From Janthinobacterium agaricidamnosum (GTDB taxonomy: Bacteria; Pseudomonadota; Gammaproteobacteria; Burkholderiales; Burkholderiaceae_D): a DNA stretch of 64,000 bases. This document shows, piece after piece, positions 1-8,668 of the stretch. A program made the translations under genes and the position numbers. Under the pieces are notes generated by a model, which was not told where the DNA came from, made no database searches, and worked only from the letters and a program-made list of their open reading frames with translations. How positions within the stretch are numbered: the first letter of the stretch is position 1; every line of letters starts with the position of its first letter. Location of the stretch: assembly GCF_003667705.1 (NCBI RefSeq), contig NZ_CP033019.1:5146001-5210000 (forward strand), given 5' to 3'.

Positions 1-200
1 GTGGCGTAGTCGGTGACCACGCGGGCAAACGCCACCTGACGGCCGTCCAGCGTGCCGCCAAAGCAGAGCGAATGGTCGATAGCGCGCTGTACGGTAGCCA
101 ACGGGATGCCGATGGCCCATGTCGATTGCGTGCTGAGAAAATGGTGAATGGCTGGAACGTCGAGTTCCGCCTTGTCGGTGCTGATCATCAAATGTGACAT
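1..200 (-). CDS. GNAT-family N-acetyltransferase, partial (C-terminus outside window)
   Basis: An open frame runs from an ATG at 200 (minus strand) off the left edge. The 66 visible residues start MSHLMISTDKAELDVPAIHH and continue through a WAIGIP segment to FARVVTDYAT. The pattern of an early helix, then 'GGTLDGRQVAFARVVTDYAT', matches the N-terminal half of small GNAT acetyltransferases, in which this beta-strand precedes the acetyl-CoA-binding region. The CoA-binding motif itself lies outside the window, so the substrate cannot be inferred. It is the last gene of a minus-strand stretch that also contains the small membrane protein at 365-562. Confidence 0.7.
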   Translation of the reverse strand, partial: MSHLMISTDKAELDVPAIHHFLSTQSTWAIGIPLATVQRAIDHSLCFGGTLDGRQVAFARVVTDYA

Positions 201-364
201 CGCGCAGGCCCTGCTATCGTTGAAAACACGATCATCGGCCTTTTTGCTGCGGCTGTCACCAGGGCTCGATAGAACCGGGGGCGCCGCCCGTTCTGCCCGT
301 CCATGATGCGGTGTTGCTGTTTGCTGCCGATGCTTCTTGTACTGCCTGCATGGCACTGCCGCGC

Positions 365-562
365 TTACAGGGCGGCTTTTTCTTCGGCGCTCAAACGCTT
401 GGCGCTGACGTACACCGTGTGCATGGTGGCTTGATCGGCGCTGGCGGCGATGGGGGCCGGCGCGGCGCGGAACTTCGGCACGGCGGCGGTGGCCAGGCTG
501 GTGGCGGCAGCGACGGCGATGATGGCAACGAAGATGGCTTCCATGTTTTTAGCGATGTTCAT
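365..562 (-). CDS. small membrane-anchored protein, 65 aa, unknown function
   Basis: The start at 562 is preceded by AAAGGA, 7 nt upstream. The frame stays open further upstream, but that part has no RBS and poor composition. The protein begins MNIAKNMEAIFVAIIAVAAA, a single hydrophobic helix (about residues 8-27) that could be a signal anchor or a signal peptide. A short linker rich in Ala and Pro follows, and the C-terminus ends in a polar motif, VYVSAKRLSAEEKAAL. Small proteins with this helix plus a terminal 'AKRL(S/T)AEEKA' motif are, from memory, frequent in Massilia/Janthinobacterium genomes and have no assigned role. No function is proposed. Confidence 0.6.
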   Translation of the reverse strand: MNIAKNMEAIFVAIIAVAAATSLATAAVPKFRAAPAPIAASADQATMHTVYVSAKRLSAEEKAAL

Positions 563-827
563 GATGGTGTCCTTTGGGTGGCTGGTTGTGTGCTGCGATG
601 ATTGAACTGTAGGCCGATCGCCCCTGAACTGCCATCGGATTGCGACCAAACGCACGATTCGCGGGACAGAATACAAAAAGCCCCGATGAAACGCACAACA
701 GGCACCCGGCGTGGCATTTGAGGCTGGCCAGCCCCATTCCTGGCCATTTCAGCGACCTGCAAACCCCTAAAAGCCCTACCGCCGGCCAACCTTGTTTATA
801 ATCGCCGTACACTAAAGGACTTCTTTC

Positions 828-2225
828 ATGACTGATCAATTCTCCAAAAAGGGCGAAGCCTGGTCGGCCCGGTTTTCCGAACCGGTCTCGGACCTCGTCA
901 AGCGCTACACAGCTTCTGTATTTTTTGACAAGCGCCTGGCGCTGTTCGACATCGAAGGTTCGCTGGCCCATGCGGAAATGCTGCATGCGCAAGCCATCAT
1001 CAGCCCGGCCGACTACGCGGAAATCCAGCGTGGCATGGCGCAAATTTCGCAGGAAATCGCCGCCGGCCAGTTCGAATGGCTGCTGGACCTGGAAGATGTC
1101 CACCTGAATATCGAAAAACGCCTGACCGAACTGGTGGGCGATGCGGGCAAGCGCTTGCACACGGGCCGTTCGCGCAACGACCAGGTGGCCACCGACATCC
1201 GCCTGTACGTGCGTTCCGCCATCGACGACATCAGCGCCCTGCTGGCGACGTTGCGCAGCGCGCTGACGGACCTGGCCGAGCAGCATGCCGACACCATCAT
1301 GCCGGGCTTCACCCACATGCAGGTGGCCCAGCCGATCACTTTCGGCCACCACATGCTGGCGTATGTCGAAATGTTCGGCCGCGACGCCGAGCGCATGGCC
1401 GACTGCCGCAAGCGCGTCAACCGCCTGCCGCTGGGCGCCGCCGCCCTGGCCGGCACCACCTTCCCCATCGACCGCCTGCGCGTGGCAAAAACGCTGGGCT
1501 TTGACGACGTCTGCCACAACTCGCTCGACGCCGTCTCGGACCGCGACTTCGCCATCGAATTTTGCGCCGCCTCCGCCGTGCTGATGATGCACGTGTCGCG
1601 CATGGCCGAAGAGCTGGTGATCTGGATGAGCCCACGCATCGGCTTCATCGACATCGCCGACCGCTTCTGCACCGGCTCGTCGATCATGCCGCAAAAGAAA
1701 AACCCGGACGTGCCGGAACTGGCGCGTGGCAAGACGGGCCGCGTCTACGGCCACCTGATTGGCCTCTTGACCCTGATGAAAGGCCAGCCGCTGGCCTACA
1801 ACAAGGACAACCAGGAAGACAAGGAACCGCTGTTCGACACCGTCGATACCGTCATCGACACACTGCGCATCTTCGCCGACATGGCCGGCGGCATCACGGT
1901 GAAACCGGAAGCGATGCGCGCGGCGGCCCTGCAAGGCTACGCCACGGCGACCGACCTGGCCGACTATCTGGTCAAGAAAGGCTTGCCGTTCCGCGACGCC
2001 CATGAAGCGGTGGCCCTGGCCGTGCGCGCCTGCGTCGATGCCGGCTGCGACCTGGCCGACCTGTCTTTGGAGCAGCTGCGCGCGTTTTCGCCGCTGACCG
2101 GCGAAGACGTATTCGAGGTGCTGACCCTGGAAGGCTCCGTTGCCGCGCGCGACCACGTGGGCGGCACCGCGCCACGCCAGGTACGCGAAGCGATCGCCCG
2201 CGTGCGCACGCAGCTGGAAAAATAA
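828..2225 (+). CDS. argH: argininosuccinate lyase
   Basis: The 465-residue protein has the normal family length. It catalyses the last step of arginine biosynthesis, splitting argininosuccinate into arginine and fumarate in the cytosol as a homotetramer. The fumarase/aspartase signature [12 protein letters not shown] is present at about residues 283-294 with the catalytic Ser. The N-terminal part carries the family segment '[17 protein letters not shown]'. The start [12 protein letters not shown] fits the family. The gene stands alone on the plus strand and is followed by a strong intrinsic terminator whose T-tract is the target of the insertion sequence at 2283-3342. Its promoter should lie in 563-827, where I recognise no specific operator. 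Confidence 0.97.
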   Translation: MTDQFSKKGEAWSARFSEPVSDLVKRYTASVFFDKRLALFDIEGSLAHAEMLHAQAIISPADYAEIQRGMAQISQEIAAGQFEWLLDLEDVHLNIEKRLTELVGDAGKRLHTGRSRNDQVATDIRLYVRSAIDDISALLATLRSALTDLAEQHADTIMPGFTHMQVAQPITFGHHMLAYVEMFGRDAERMADCRKRVNRLPLGAAALAGTTFPIDRLRVAKTLGFDDVCHNSLDAVSDRDFAIEFCAASAVLMMHVSRMAEELVIWMSPRIGFIDIADRFCTGSSIMPQKKNPDVPELARGKTGRVYGHLIGLLTLMKGQPLAYNKDNQEDKEPLFDTVDTVIDTLRIFADMAGGITVKPEAMRAAALQGYATATDLADYLVKKGLPFRDAHEAVALAVRACVDAGCDLADLSLEQLRAFSPLTGEDVFEVLTLEGSVAARDHVGGTAPRQVREAIARVRTQLEK

Positions 2226-2245
2226 AACCGGTTCTTGCCGGCAAG

Positions 2246-2278
2246 CGCCCCGCTGCAGCGATGCAGCGGGGCGTTTTT
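2246..2278 (+). terminator. intrinsic terminator of argH
   Basis: A perfect 12-bp stem (2246-2257 with 2262-2273) and a GCGA loop are followed directly by five T residues. It lies 20 nt after the argH stop. In the ancestral, uninterrupted sequence it would have separated argH from the convergent ACT-domain gene, whose stop codon falls in the same T-rich stretch. Confidence 0.92.
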
Positions 2279-2282
2279 CATT
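2275..2282. repeat. left 8-bp target-site duplication of the insertion sequence
   Basis: TTTTCATT immediately precedes the left end of the element and is repeated exactly at 3343-3350, directly after its right end. Eight base pairs is the duplication length expected for IS1595-family transposition. Confidence 0.93.
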
Positions 2283-3342
2283 GGCTATGTCACCATCAGA
2301 TGTGGGAGTGCTCCCAGCGTTGCCTTCAATAATGTTTCCGGGGAGCGGATGCGCCCGGCGTCCAGTATCCAGCGCCAGCCCAGGTAATTCGGCAGGTAGC
2401 GCGTCGCCACGCCGTGAAAGGGGCCTAGCCATGCCCGCAAGCGGCTGTGATACGCGTTGACGTTCTGCACGTGGGCGGCGCCCTGCACGCGGATGCCGGC
2501 GCGCACATTGACGGCCTGGTGGCTGATTCCCGCTTCCTTGGCAAAGGCGCGATAGGCGGCATGGCCATCGGTGAGCAACAGGATATCCTTGTCGATCATG
2601 GGCAACAAATAATGGCGCACTTGCGCCTTCGTCAGTGCTCCTTTTCTGGTGACGAAATCGAGGGTCTGCCCCGTGCGGTCGCGCGCCACCAGGATGCAGA
2701 CCTGCTCATTGGAAATGCCACGCCGGCGGGCATGACCGCCACGGCGGCGCGCCGGACGCGTCAGATGCCGCGCGCCCTTTTCTGACTCCAGCACATACAG
2801 CTCGTCCGCTTCGGCGATGCCATGCAGGCAATGGGGCCGGTCCGTCTTGGCCAGGCTTAAAAACCGGTGGCGCCAGCGAAAGGTGGTGTTGCGGTGCACG
2901 CCCAGTTGTAACGCCGCCTTGCGCACGGAATCTGATGCCAGCAGGCAATCGGCGTAATCAAGCCACAGTGATTTATGGCGCAAGCGCGCCAGCGGCGTGC
3001 CGGTGAGCGCATTGAAGGTGCGGCCGCACGGCACGCAACGGTAGCGCTGCAGTCCGTGCGCATGGCCATGCAGGTGAGCATGACTGCTATTGCAGGCGGG
3101 ACAGTGTAACCGCTGCCGGGCCACGCTTTCGATCAGTGCCGCGGCAGCGTCCTGCGGTGCGTTTCCTCGCAGCAGAGAGATACCCGCCATGCGCTGGCGA
3201 CGGCTCAGTGCGGCGAACTGGGCGATGAAGGTTTTCCATTGAGCTATCTGCATGAAAGGCTCCCGTTTGTCTGCGATGCACAGTCAGACAGCGGGGATAC
3301 AGGAAGATTCCTGAACTTCCCCTACTTAACGGGGACAGAGCC
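2283..3342 (-). mobile_element. complete IS1595-family insertion sequence, 1060 bp
   Basis: The element is bounded by imperfect terminal inverted repeats, GGCTATGTCACC at the left and GGCTCTGTCCCC read inward from the right. Both ends are flanked by the same 8-bp sequence, TTTTCATT (2275-2282 and 3343-3350). It carries one intact transposase gene on the minus strand, whose TAG stop lies inside the left terminal repeat. Exact target duplications and an undamaged gene point to a recent insertion. It lies in the T-tract of the argH terminator. Confidence 0.93.
2285..3253 (-). CDS. IS1595-family transposase
   Basis: The 322-residue protein has the ISXO2/IS1595 layout. An N-terminal zinc-ribbon-like domain carries 'CPACNSSHAHLHGHAHG' followed by 'YRCVPCGRTFNALTGTPL' (about residues 51-88). 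Next comes a helix-turn-helix-like segment around 'RKAALQLGVHRNTTFRWRHR'. The DDE-type catalytic core follows, with an Asp in 'AEADELYVLES' and an Asp in 'ILLLTDGHAAYR', then 'QNVNAYHSRLRAWL' where the third acidic position is replaced by Asn, as is common in this family. The frame is uninterrupted, so the enzyme may be active. It catalyses transposition of the surrounding element. Confidence 0.93.
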   Translation of the reverse strand: MQIAQWKTFIAQFAALSRRQRMAGISLLRGNAPQDAAAALIESVARQRLHCPACNSSHAHLHGHAHGLQRYRCVPCGRTFNALTGTPLARLRHKSLWLDYADCLLASDSVRKAALQLGVHRNTTFRWRHRFLSLAKTDRPHCLHGIAEADELYVLESEKGARHLTRPARRRGGHARRRGISNEQVCILVARDRTGQTLDFVTRKGALTKAQVRHYLLPMIDKDILLLTDGHAAYRAFAKEAGISHQAVNVRAGIRVQGAAHVQNVNAYHSRLRAWLGPFHGVATRYLPNYLGWRWILDAGRIRSPETLLKATLGALPHLMVT

Positions 3343-3350
3343 TTTTCATT
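3343..3350. repeat. right 8-bp target-site duplication of the insertion sequence
   Basis: TTTTCATT repeats 2275-2282 exactly. Positions 3346-3348 within it encode the stop codon of the minus-strand ACT-domain gene, so the insertion left that gene intact. Confidence 0.93.
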
Positions 3351-4002
3351 GCGCGACGATTTTCGACAATACGGAAAAGGCCGCGCCCGTCTGCGACGCT
3401 TCCAGCAGCAAGGTCAGTTCCGTATACGTGCAAATGATGTTGATCAGGTTGATGCGCTCCCAGGCCAGGCGCTTGAGGATGGCGTGATACACGCCCGGCG
3501 TATAGCAGGTTTCAGCCGCCAGGTGCAGGGTCACGGCCGTCACCCGCTCCAGGCGCGCCAGTTCCTGCTCTTCACCGAACACCTCCTCCACCAGCGCGTG
3601 CAGCGAACGGCTGCAGATCACCATCACCTCGTTGACGCCGCGCGTAATGGTGATGAATGTGCCCCGCTGCGGCGCTGCCAGCGCCAGCAACTGGCGCTGG
3701 CAGGCATACGTCTGGTCGGAATAGCGGTAGGTAACAACCATCAATTCGCTGCGCGTGGACAGTTCGCCCGCGCGGTGCGCCAGCACGATCTCGCCGTTTT
3801 TCTGCTGCGGCATCCGCTCGGCCAGGCGGCGCAGCGCCATCACCACGGCGGCCTGCCCCACCGGTTTCCATAAGTCGGTCTGCAATTGCGGCTGCAGCTG
3901 GCGCGCCAGCTCCGACAGGTTGAGCAAGCCACGGCCCAATCCCTCGCTGAGAAAGGCCGATTCCATCACGATCTGTTCCACTTTGGTCGCTATCGAAAGC
4001 AT
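3346..4002 (-). CDS. ACT-domain-type regulatory protein, unknown ligand
   Basis: The 218-residue protein begins MLSIATKVEQIVMESAFLSE. The N-terminal half is a helical segment with 'LSEGLGRGLLNLSELARQLQ' and 'VVMALRRLAERM', resembling a DNA-binding-like or dimerising module. The C-terminal half (about residues 140-215) reads as a beta-alpha-beta pattern with 'YHAILKRLAWERINLINIIC', 'ELTLLLEASQTGAAFSVL', typical of the ACT/aspartokinase regulatory fold. I assign the fold from this pattern only. ACT domains usually bind amino acids. I chose the start at 4002 on composition; the frame extends upstream to 4098 but as low-quality sequence. The gene converges on argH and may be preceded by a small leader peptide at 4153-4233. 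Confidence 0.6.
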   Translation of the reverse strand: MLSIATKVEQIVMESAFLSEGLGRGLLNLSELARQLQPQLQTDLWKPVGQAAVVMALRRLAERMPQQKNGEIVLAHRAGELSTRSELMVVTYRYSDQTYACQRQLLALAAPQRGTFITITRGVNEVMVICSRSLHALVEEVFGEEQELARLERVTAVTLHLAAETCYTPGVYHAILKRLAWERINLINIICTYTELTLLLEASQTGAAFSVLSKIVAQ

Positions 4003-4152
4003 AGTTCGTCGGGCCGGTGATTCCGGTGCACGCACCAGGAGCCGGCAACCCTTCCTGAAAAAAAGATGCACTGCGCCAGCGGCCGCGCCGGGCGGCACGG
4101 TCGGACTTACAGAAAAGAATCCCCTCGCGGGGGAAGAGCCGGCTGGCGGCCG

Positions 4153-4233
4153 CTAGGAAGGCGGATGCAGCATGAGTGCCGCTCCAGAGGGGAAATGGCT
4201 GAAACCAACAGCAGAAAACAGAACTGACGTCAT
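4153..4233 (-). CDS. possible 26-aa leader peptide upstream of the ACT-domain gene
   Basis: An ATG at 4233 is preceded by GGGAG with a 6-nt spacer and opens a 26-codon frame that starts MTSVLFSAVGFSHFP and ends at TAG (4153-4155). Between its stop and the ACT-domain gene, a short GC hairpin (CCCCGCGAGGGG on the minus strand, near 4120-4131) is followed by ATTCTTTT. A short translated ORF followed by a hairpin with a T-rich tail is the general layout of an attenuator. There is no obvious run of a single regulatory amino acid. Treat this as a candidate only. Confidence 0.3.
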   Translation of the reverse strand: MTSVLFSAVGFSHFPSGAALMLHPPS

Positions 4234-4676
4234 GTGAAACTCCCGATTTTTTTCCCGATGCGCTGTATCTGGACGCGGTCATTGCCGCGTGCGCTTTTTT
4301 TGTCTTCGCGTGCTCCGCTGGGGGGCAATGCGAAGAGCTAGTGTAGATCGCAACATTTAGAAAAGGCAACAGTGTTTTTCCAACAGAGCGCGCCAATAGG
4401 GGTAGTAGTCCAAAACAAAAGTTGCAGCTTGTGGTAGATCAAACTTTCCAACGATGCGATGCCGATAAATGTTCAATTCTTAACAAAAAATCGCCTGATG
4501 ACCCATTTCTTGAATTTTTTGACATGGCGATCTCGACAAGTTTAGTGTCCCCCTACCCGGCGTCATGCCACCACAAAACGGCAGGCTATCCGCCCACCGC
4601 CAGGCGCGCCGGGGTGGCCATCAGGCATCGCGGCCAGCTCATTCACCATTTCCTTAACCGATACCATGGAGCAGAA
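4234..4676. other. intergenic region between divergent genes
   Basis: About 440 bases separate the minus-strand leader/ACT-domain unit from the plus-strand M4 peptidase. The part from 4330 to 4540 is markedly AT-richer than the surroundings and contains runs such as AACAAAAAATCG. It probably holds both promoters. I see no convincing RNA gene or conserved protein in it. An open frame extends from 4422 into the peptidase, but without an RBS and with atypical composition. Confidence 0.4.
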
Positions 4677-7208
4677 ATGAATTTACGTTTGACGATAGTT
4701 GCCGCATCCATCGCCGCCCTGCCGCTGATGGCCACCACGGCCGATGCCGCCACCCCGCTGCCACAGACCCTGATGGCCGCGCCGGTCGCCCTGGCTTCTC
4801 CACAAGAGACCGCCAGCCTGGTCAACAAGCTGGCCGCGCAGGCACGCAGCCGCGGTCTGAATACCGAGCATGGCTTTGCCGTCGGCGCCCAGCATCCGGG
4901 CGTCAGCGGCACGCGCGTGAGCCGCGTACAGCACACCTACAAGGGCTTGCCCGTCTTCGGTTCCGAGACGGTGGTGGTCAGCAACAGCGCCGGCGACATC
5001 GTCAGCGAATCCATGTCGGACCGCGCGTCGGGCCTCGGCAGCGGCGGCGTCAATTCCGTCACCCGCAGCGCCACCACCGATATCGACACCACGCCGGCCG
5101 TCAGCGCCGCCGCCGCCATTGCCGCTGCCGTAAAAAGCATCGGCGTGCCGGCCGTCGACCATGTGCCGCCGCATGCGCAGCTGCTGATCTATCCCGTGAT
5201 GAAAACCGTGCGCGTGGCCGGCGCCGAGAACAAGTCGGAAGCCGCGCTGAACGCCCTCGACGTGCAGGACGTGGTCGACCACTATGAGCTGGCCTACCTG
5301 GTGCAGACGCGCATGATCAGCGGCAGCAAGCCCGTCTACTACGACACCATCGTCAGCGCCCGGGATGGCCGCATCCTGCGTCAATGGAAAGCCCTGAAAA
5401 CCGTCGCCGGCATCGGCAACAGCCAGTACAACGGCCAGGTGCCGCTCAACACCACGCTCACGGGCAGCACCTACACCATGAAGGACCCCAGCCGCGGCAC
5501 GGGCGGCAGCTTCGGCGGCATGGCCATCACGAATGCCAACCACGGCACCACCTCGGGCAGCGTGTACAGCAACACCAGCAATACCTGGGGCGACGGCCAG
5601 CAATACATCAGCGGCGGCAGCACCACCAACGCCAACGGTCAGACGGCGGCCGTCAATGCGATGTGGGGCTTGATGAACACCTACGACACGCACAAGAACG
5701 TGCTGGGCTGGTCCAGCCTGGACGGCAACAACACGGCCACCCACATCGCCGCCCATGTCAACACGGCCTACGACAACGCCTATTACGACAGCAACTGCAA
5801 ATGCATGTACATCGGCGACGGCGGCAGCGCGTTCAACAACCTCGGCTCCATCGACGTGATCGGCCATGAGATGGGTCACGGCATCACGGACGCCACCTCG
5901 GGCCTGATCTACTCGCAGGAGTCGGGCGGCTTGAACGAATCGAGCTCGGACATCGCCGGCGAGATGGTGGAAGCGTATGCGCGCGCCGGCGGCACGGGCA
6001 CCACGATTCCGAACACGGGCAACGATTGGATGACGGGCAAGGAGATCGCCAAGAACGGCCAGCCGCTGCGCTGGCTGTACAAGCCGAGCAAGGATGGCAG
6101 CAGCCCGAATGCGTGGAGCAGCACCATCAAGAACCTCGACGTCCACTACAGCAGCGGTCCGAACAACCGCATGTTCTACTTCCTGTCGCAAGGCTCGAAC
6201 TCCACGTCCAGCAGCGATTACTACAGCTCCTACCTGAACAAAAGCCCGCTGGCAATGACCGGTATCGGCAGCGACAAGGCTTACCGCATCTGGTTCAAGG
6301 CCGCCACCACCAAGTTCACCTCGTCGACCAACTACGCCGACGCGCGCAACAAGGTGCTGCAGGCAGCCGAGGAACTGTATGGCGTGGGCAGCGCGGAATC
6401 GATCGCCGTCAAGCGCGCGTATGCGGCCATCAACGTGGGTACCGACGTCGATGAATCGACGACGGGCGGCGCGGTGACCATCACCAGCCAGCCGGCCAGC
6501 ATCACCGTCGCACCGGGCGCCACCGCCTCGTTCGCCGTGGGCGCGGGCGGCGGCACGGCGCCGTACACCTACAAGTGGTACCGCAACGGCGCCGTGATCA
6601 GCGGCGCCACGTCGCCGGCCTACAGCTTCACGGCCGTGGCGGCCGACAGCGGCGCCGTGTTCAAGGCCACGGTGACGGATTCCTCGTCGCCCGCCGTGAC
6701 GGCCACGTCGAACAACGCTACGCTGACGGTGGGCACCAGCAGCGCCACCGAAAGAGTGACGAACGGCGGCTTCGAGGCCGGCGCCACGGGCTGGAGCGGC
6801 ACCACGGGCGCCATCGGCACGTTTACGGGGCAAACCGCGTACGAAGGCACGCAGTACGCCTGGCTGGGCGGCAATGGCGTCACGGCCAGCGAATCGCTGA
6901 CGCAAAGCGTGGCCATTCCGGCCGCCGCCACGTCCGCCAGCCTGAGCTTCGCGCTGCATATCGACACGGCGGAAACGGGCAATACCGTGTACGACAAGCT
7001 GGTCGTCACCGTGAAGAACAGCGCCGGCACGGTGCTGGGCACCCTGGCCTCGTACTCGAACGTGAACAAGGCGGCCGGCTACCAGATCCGCACTTTCGAC
7101 CTGATCGCCTACAAGGGCCAGACCGTGCAGATCTCGTTCGCCGCCACCGAGGACGCGTCGCTGCAAACCTCGTTCGTGATCGACAAGGTCAGCCTGGTTA
7201 CCCAGTAA
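4677..7208 (+). CDS. secreted M4-family (thermolysin-like) zinc metallopeptidase with C-terminal modules
   Basis: The start at 4677 has GGAG 7 nt upstream and gives a clear signal peptide (MNLRLTIVAASIAALPLMAT, cleavage near ATADA-A). The 843 residues comprise an FTP/PepSY propeptide (about 30-225) and the peptidase domain (about 230-580). The HEMGH zinc motif is at residues 397-401 and the third zinc ligand is in GGLNESSSD (Glu421). The downstream 'VHYSSGPNNRMFYF' fits the transition-state His region. An Ig/PKD-like domain follows (about 595-690), then a jelly-roll-like domain starting 'ERVTNGGFEAG' (about 691-843). The enzyme should be exported by Sec, activated by propeptide removal, and act outside the cell. 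It lies directly upstream of a type II secretion-like operon, its plausible exporter. Confidence 0.93.
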   Translation: MNLRLTIVAASIAALPLMATTADAATPLPQTLMAAPVALASPQETASLVNKLAAQARSRGLNTEHGFAVGAQHPGVSGTRVSRVQHTYKGLPVFGSETVVVSNSAGDIVSESMSDRASGLGSGGVNSVTRSATTDIDTTPAVSAAAAIAAAVKSIGVPAVDHVPPHAQLLIYPVMKTVRVAGAENKSEAALNALDVQDVVDHYELAYLVQTRMISGSKPVYYDTIVSARDGRILRQWKALKTVAGIGNSQYNGQVPLNTTLTGSTYTMKDPSRGTGGSFGGMAITNANHGTTSGSVYSNTSNTWGDGQQYISGGSTTNANGQTAAVNAMWGLMNTYDTHKNVLGWSSLDGNNTATHIAAHVNTAYDNAYYDSNCKCMYIGDGGSAFNNLGSIDVIGHEMGHGITDATSGLIYSQESGGLNESSSDIAGEMVEAYARAGGTGTTIPNTGNDWMTGKEIAKNGQPLRWLYKPSKDGSSPNAWSSTIKNLDVHYSSGPNNRMFYFLSQGSNSTSSSDYYSSYLNKSPLAMTGIGSDKAYRIWFKAATTKFTSSTNYADARNKVLQAAEELYGVGSAESIAVKRAYAAINVGTDVDESTTGGAVTITSQPASITVAPGATASFAVGAGGGTAPYTYKWYRNGAVISGATSPAYSFTAVAADSGAVFKATVTDSSSPAVTATSNNATLTVGTSSATERVTNGGFEAGATGWSGTTGAIGTFTGQTAYEGTQYAWLGGNGVTASESLTQSVAIPAAATSASLSFALHIDTAETGNTVYDKLVVTVKNSAGTVLGTLASYSNVNKAAGYQIRTFDLIAYKGQTVQISFAATEDASLQTSFVIDKVSLVTQ

Positions 7209-7219
7209 GCGGCTGAACA

Positions 7220-7253
7220 TGCGGGCAAGTCATCGAAACGAGGCTTGCCCGCA
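7220..7253 (+). terminator. hairpin after the metallopeptidase gene
   Basis: A perfect 10-bp stem (7220-7229 with 7244-7253) with a 14-nt loop begins 12 nt after the peptidase stop codon. No T-tract follows, so this is either a weak or Rho-assisted terminator or an mRNA 3'-end stabiliser. It is the only structural boundary seen between the peptidase and the secretion operon. Confidence 0.4.
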
Positions 7254-7450
7254 CAGCACGATTGATTTCCTGGCAATTCCAGTCTACCCTGAGGCAGTGA
7301 TTGCATCTTGCCTGCTGCCGGTACCCGCGACGAATTGAACTTTTTTGGATGGTTCCTGACCGATGCCTACTTCGACCTTGTCCGCACGCGCTTTCCCCCA
7401 TTCCAGCTTGTCCATTTTTACGCCTGCCACCATGCTCGCCTGAGCCGGCC

Positions 7451-8644
7451 ATGCAGTTCCACCTCCAGGTGCAGGGCCCGGCGGGCAGCCAGGCGCTGGC
7501 CATCGACGCCGCCAGCGAGGCCGAGGCGATCCGCGCGGCCGTGCGCGGCGGCTGGCGCGTGCTGGCCGTCGATGACGGCGCCGCGCCGGACGCGGGCGCC
7601 GCGCTGCGCCCCGGCAAACAAGGCTTGCCCCTGCTGCAATTCAGCCAGGAGCTGCTGGCCCTTCTCGAAGCGGGCCTGAACCTGGGCGAGGCCATGGCCA
7701 CCCTCCACAACAAGGAAACGCGCCCGGGCGCGAGGAGCACCCTGGCCGCCATCGTGCTCACCCTGCAGCAGGGGCAAAGCTTCTCCGACACCCTGGCCGA
7801 TTTCCCCGATATCTTCCCCGACATTTACATCGCCACCGTGCACGCGGCCGAACGCTCGGGCAACCTGCCCGAGGCGCTGGCGCGCTTCGTCGCCTACCAG
7901 CTGCAGTTCGACGCCATCCGCAAAAAACTCATTTCCGCCGCCATCTACCCGTGCATGCTGCTCGTCGTCGGCGGCCTGGTGACCCTGTTCCTGCTCGGCT
8001 ATGTGGTGCCCAAATTCAGCGTCGTCTACGAAAGCTCGGGCCGCGAAATTCCCTGGATGTCGCAGATGCTGCTCGGTTTTGGTCAGACCCTGGCCGCGCA
8101 TCCGCTGCTGTGCGCCGGCGCGCTGGCCGCCGCCGTCGGCGCCGTGGTCTTCGGCATCGCCAATGCCGGCGCGCGCCAGGCCCTGGTCTTGCGCCTGCTG
8201 CGCCTGCCCGTGCTGGCCGGGAAGGCGGCCGAATTCCGCCTGGCGCGCTTCTACCGCGCCCTGAGCCTGCTGCTGCACGCGGGCATCCCGCTGCACAGGG
8301 CGCTGGCCATGGTCGGCCCCATGCTGCTGCCGGCGCAGCAGGAGCAGCTGACGCAGGCGCGCCGCGCGGTGCAGGAAGGCATGCCGTTTTCCACCGCGCT
8401 GGAACAGGCCGGCATGGCAACGCCGGTGGCGCAATCGCTGCTGAAGGTGGGCGAGAACACGGGCCGCCTGGGCGACATGCTGGAACGCTCGGCCAAGTTC
8501 CACGACGAGGAATTCGCCCGCTGGGTGGACTGGGCTTCACGCCTGCTTGAGCCGCTCTTGATGACCATCATCGGCGTGGTGATCGGCGGCGTGGTGGTGC
8601 TGATGTACATGCCGATCTTTGAACTGGCGGGGAGCTTATCTTGA
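7451..8644 (+). CDS. type II secretion/MSHA-like inner-membrane platform protein (GspF family)
   Basis: The 397-residue protein has the duplicated T2SSF architecture. The first cytoplasmic helical bundle (about 55-165) contains 'LLALLEAGLNLGEAM' and 'VHAAERSGNLPEAL'. The second contains 'LLLHAGIPLHRALAM' and 'LKVGENTGRLGDML'. Three membrane segments are visible: around 'YPCMLLVVGGLVTLFLLGYV', 'LLCAGALAAAVGAVVF' and the C-terminal 'LLMTIIGVVIGGVVVLMYM'. The role is the inner-membrane platform that couples the GspE ATPase to pseudopilus assembly. The start at MQFHLQVQG is chosen because upstream in-frame codons read as non-coding; the RBS is weak. It is first in the operon, ahead of gspE, which inverts the usual E-F order. 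Confidence 0.92.
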   Translation: MQFHLQVQGPAGSQALAIDAASEAEAIRAAVRGGWRVLAVDDGAAPDAGAALRPGKQGLPLLQFSQELLALLEAGLNLGEAMATLHNKETRPGARSTLAAIVLTLQQGQSFSDTLADFPDIFPDIYIATVHAAERSGNLPEALARFVAYQLQFDAIRKKLISAAIYPCMLLVVGGLVTLFLLGYVVPKFSVVYESSGREIPWMSQMLLGFGQTLAAHPLLCAGALAAAVGAVVFGIANAGARQALVLRLLRLPVLAGKAAEFRLARFYRALSLLLHAGIPLHRALAMVGPMLLPAQQEQLTQARRAVQEGMPFSTALEQAGMATPVAQSLLKVGENTGRLGDMLERSAKFHDEEFARWVDWASRLLEPLLMTIIGVVIGGVVVLMYMPIFELAGSLS

Positions 8645-8668
8645 CGGTTTTACCATGAGGAGCTTGCC

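Noticed and set aside
549..2432. 627-codon open frame antisense to argH
   Set aside because: It is the GC-rich mirror of a strongly coding gene, has no RBS and its translation has repetitive His/Arg/Gly composition.
4683..7220. 845-codon open frame antisense to the metallopeptidase
   Set aside because: The plus-strand gene has a signal peptide, zinc motif and family domains. The antisense frame has none and is Arg/Gly/Val-rich shadow sequence.
7220..7253. Hairpin after the M4 peptidase as a definite terminator
   Set aside because: The stem is perfect but no T-tract follows, so I kept it only as a low-confidence terminator.
7363..7443. 26-codon ORF just before the GspF gene
   Set aside because: No convincing ribosome binding site and no conserved feature; low support as a leader peptide.
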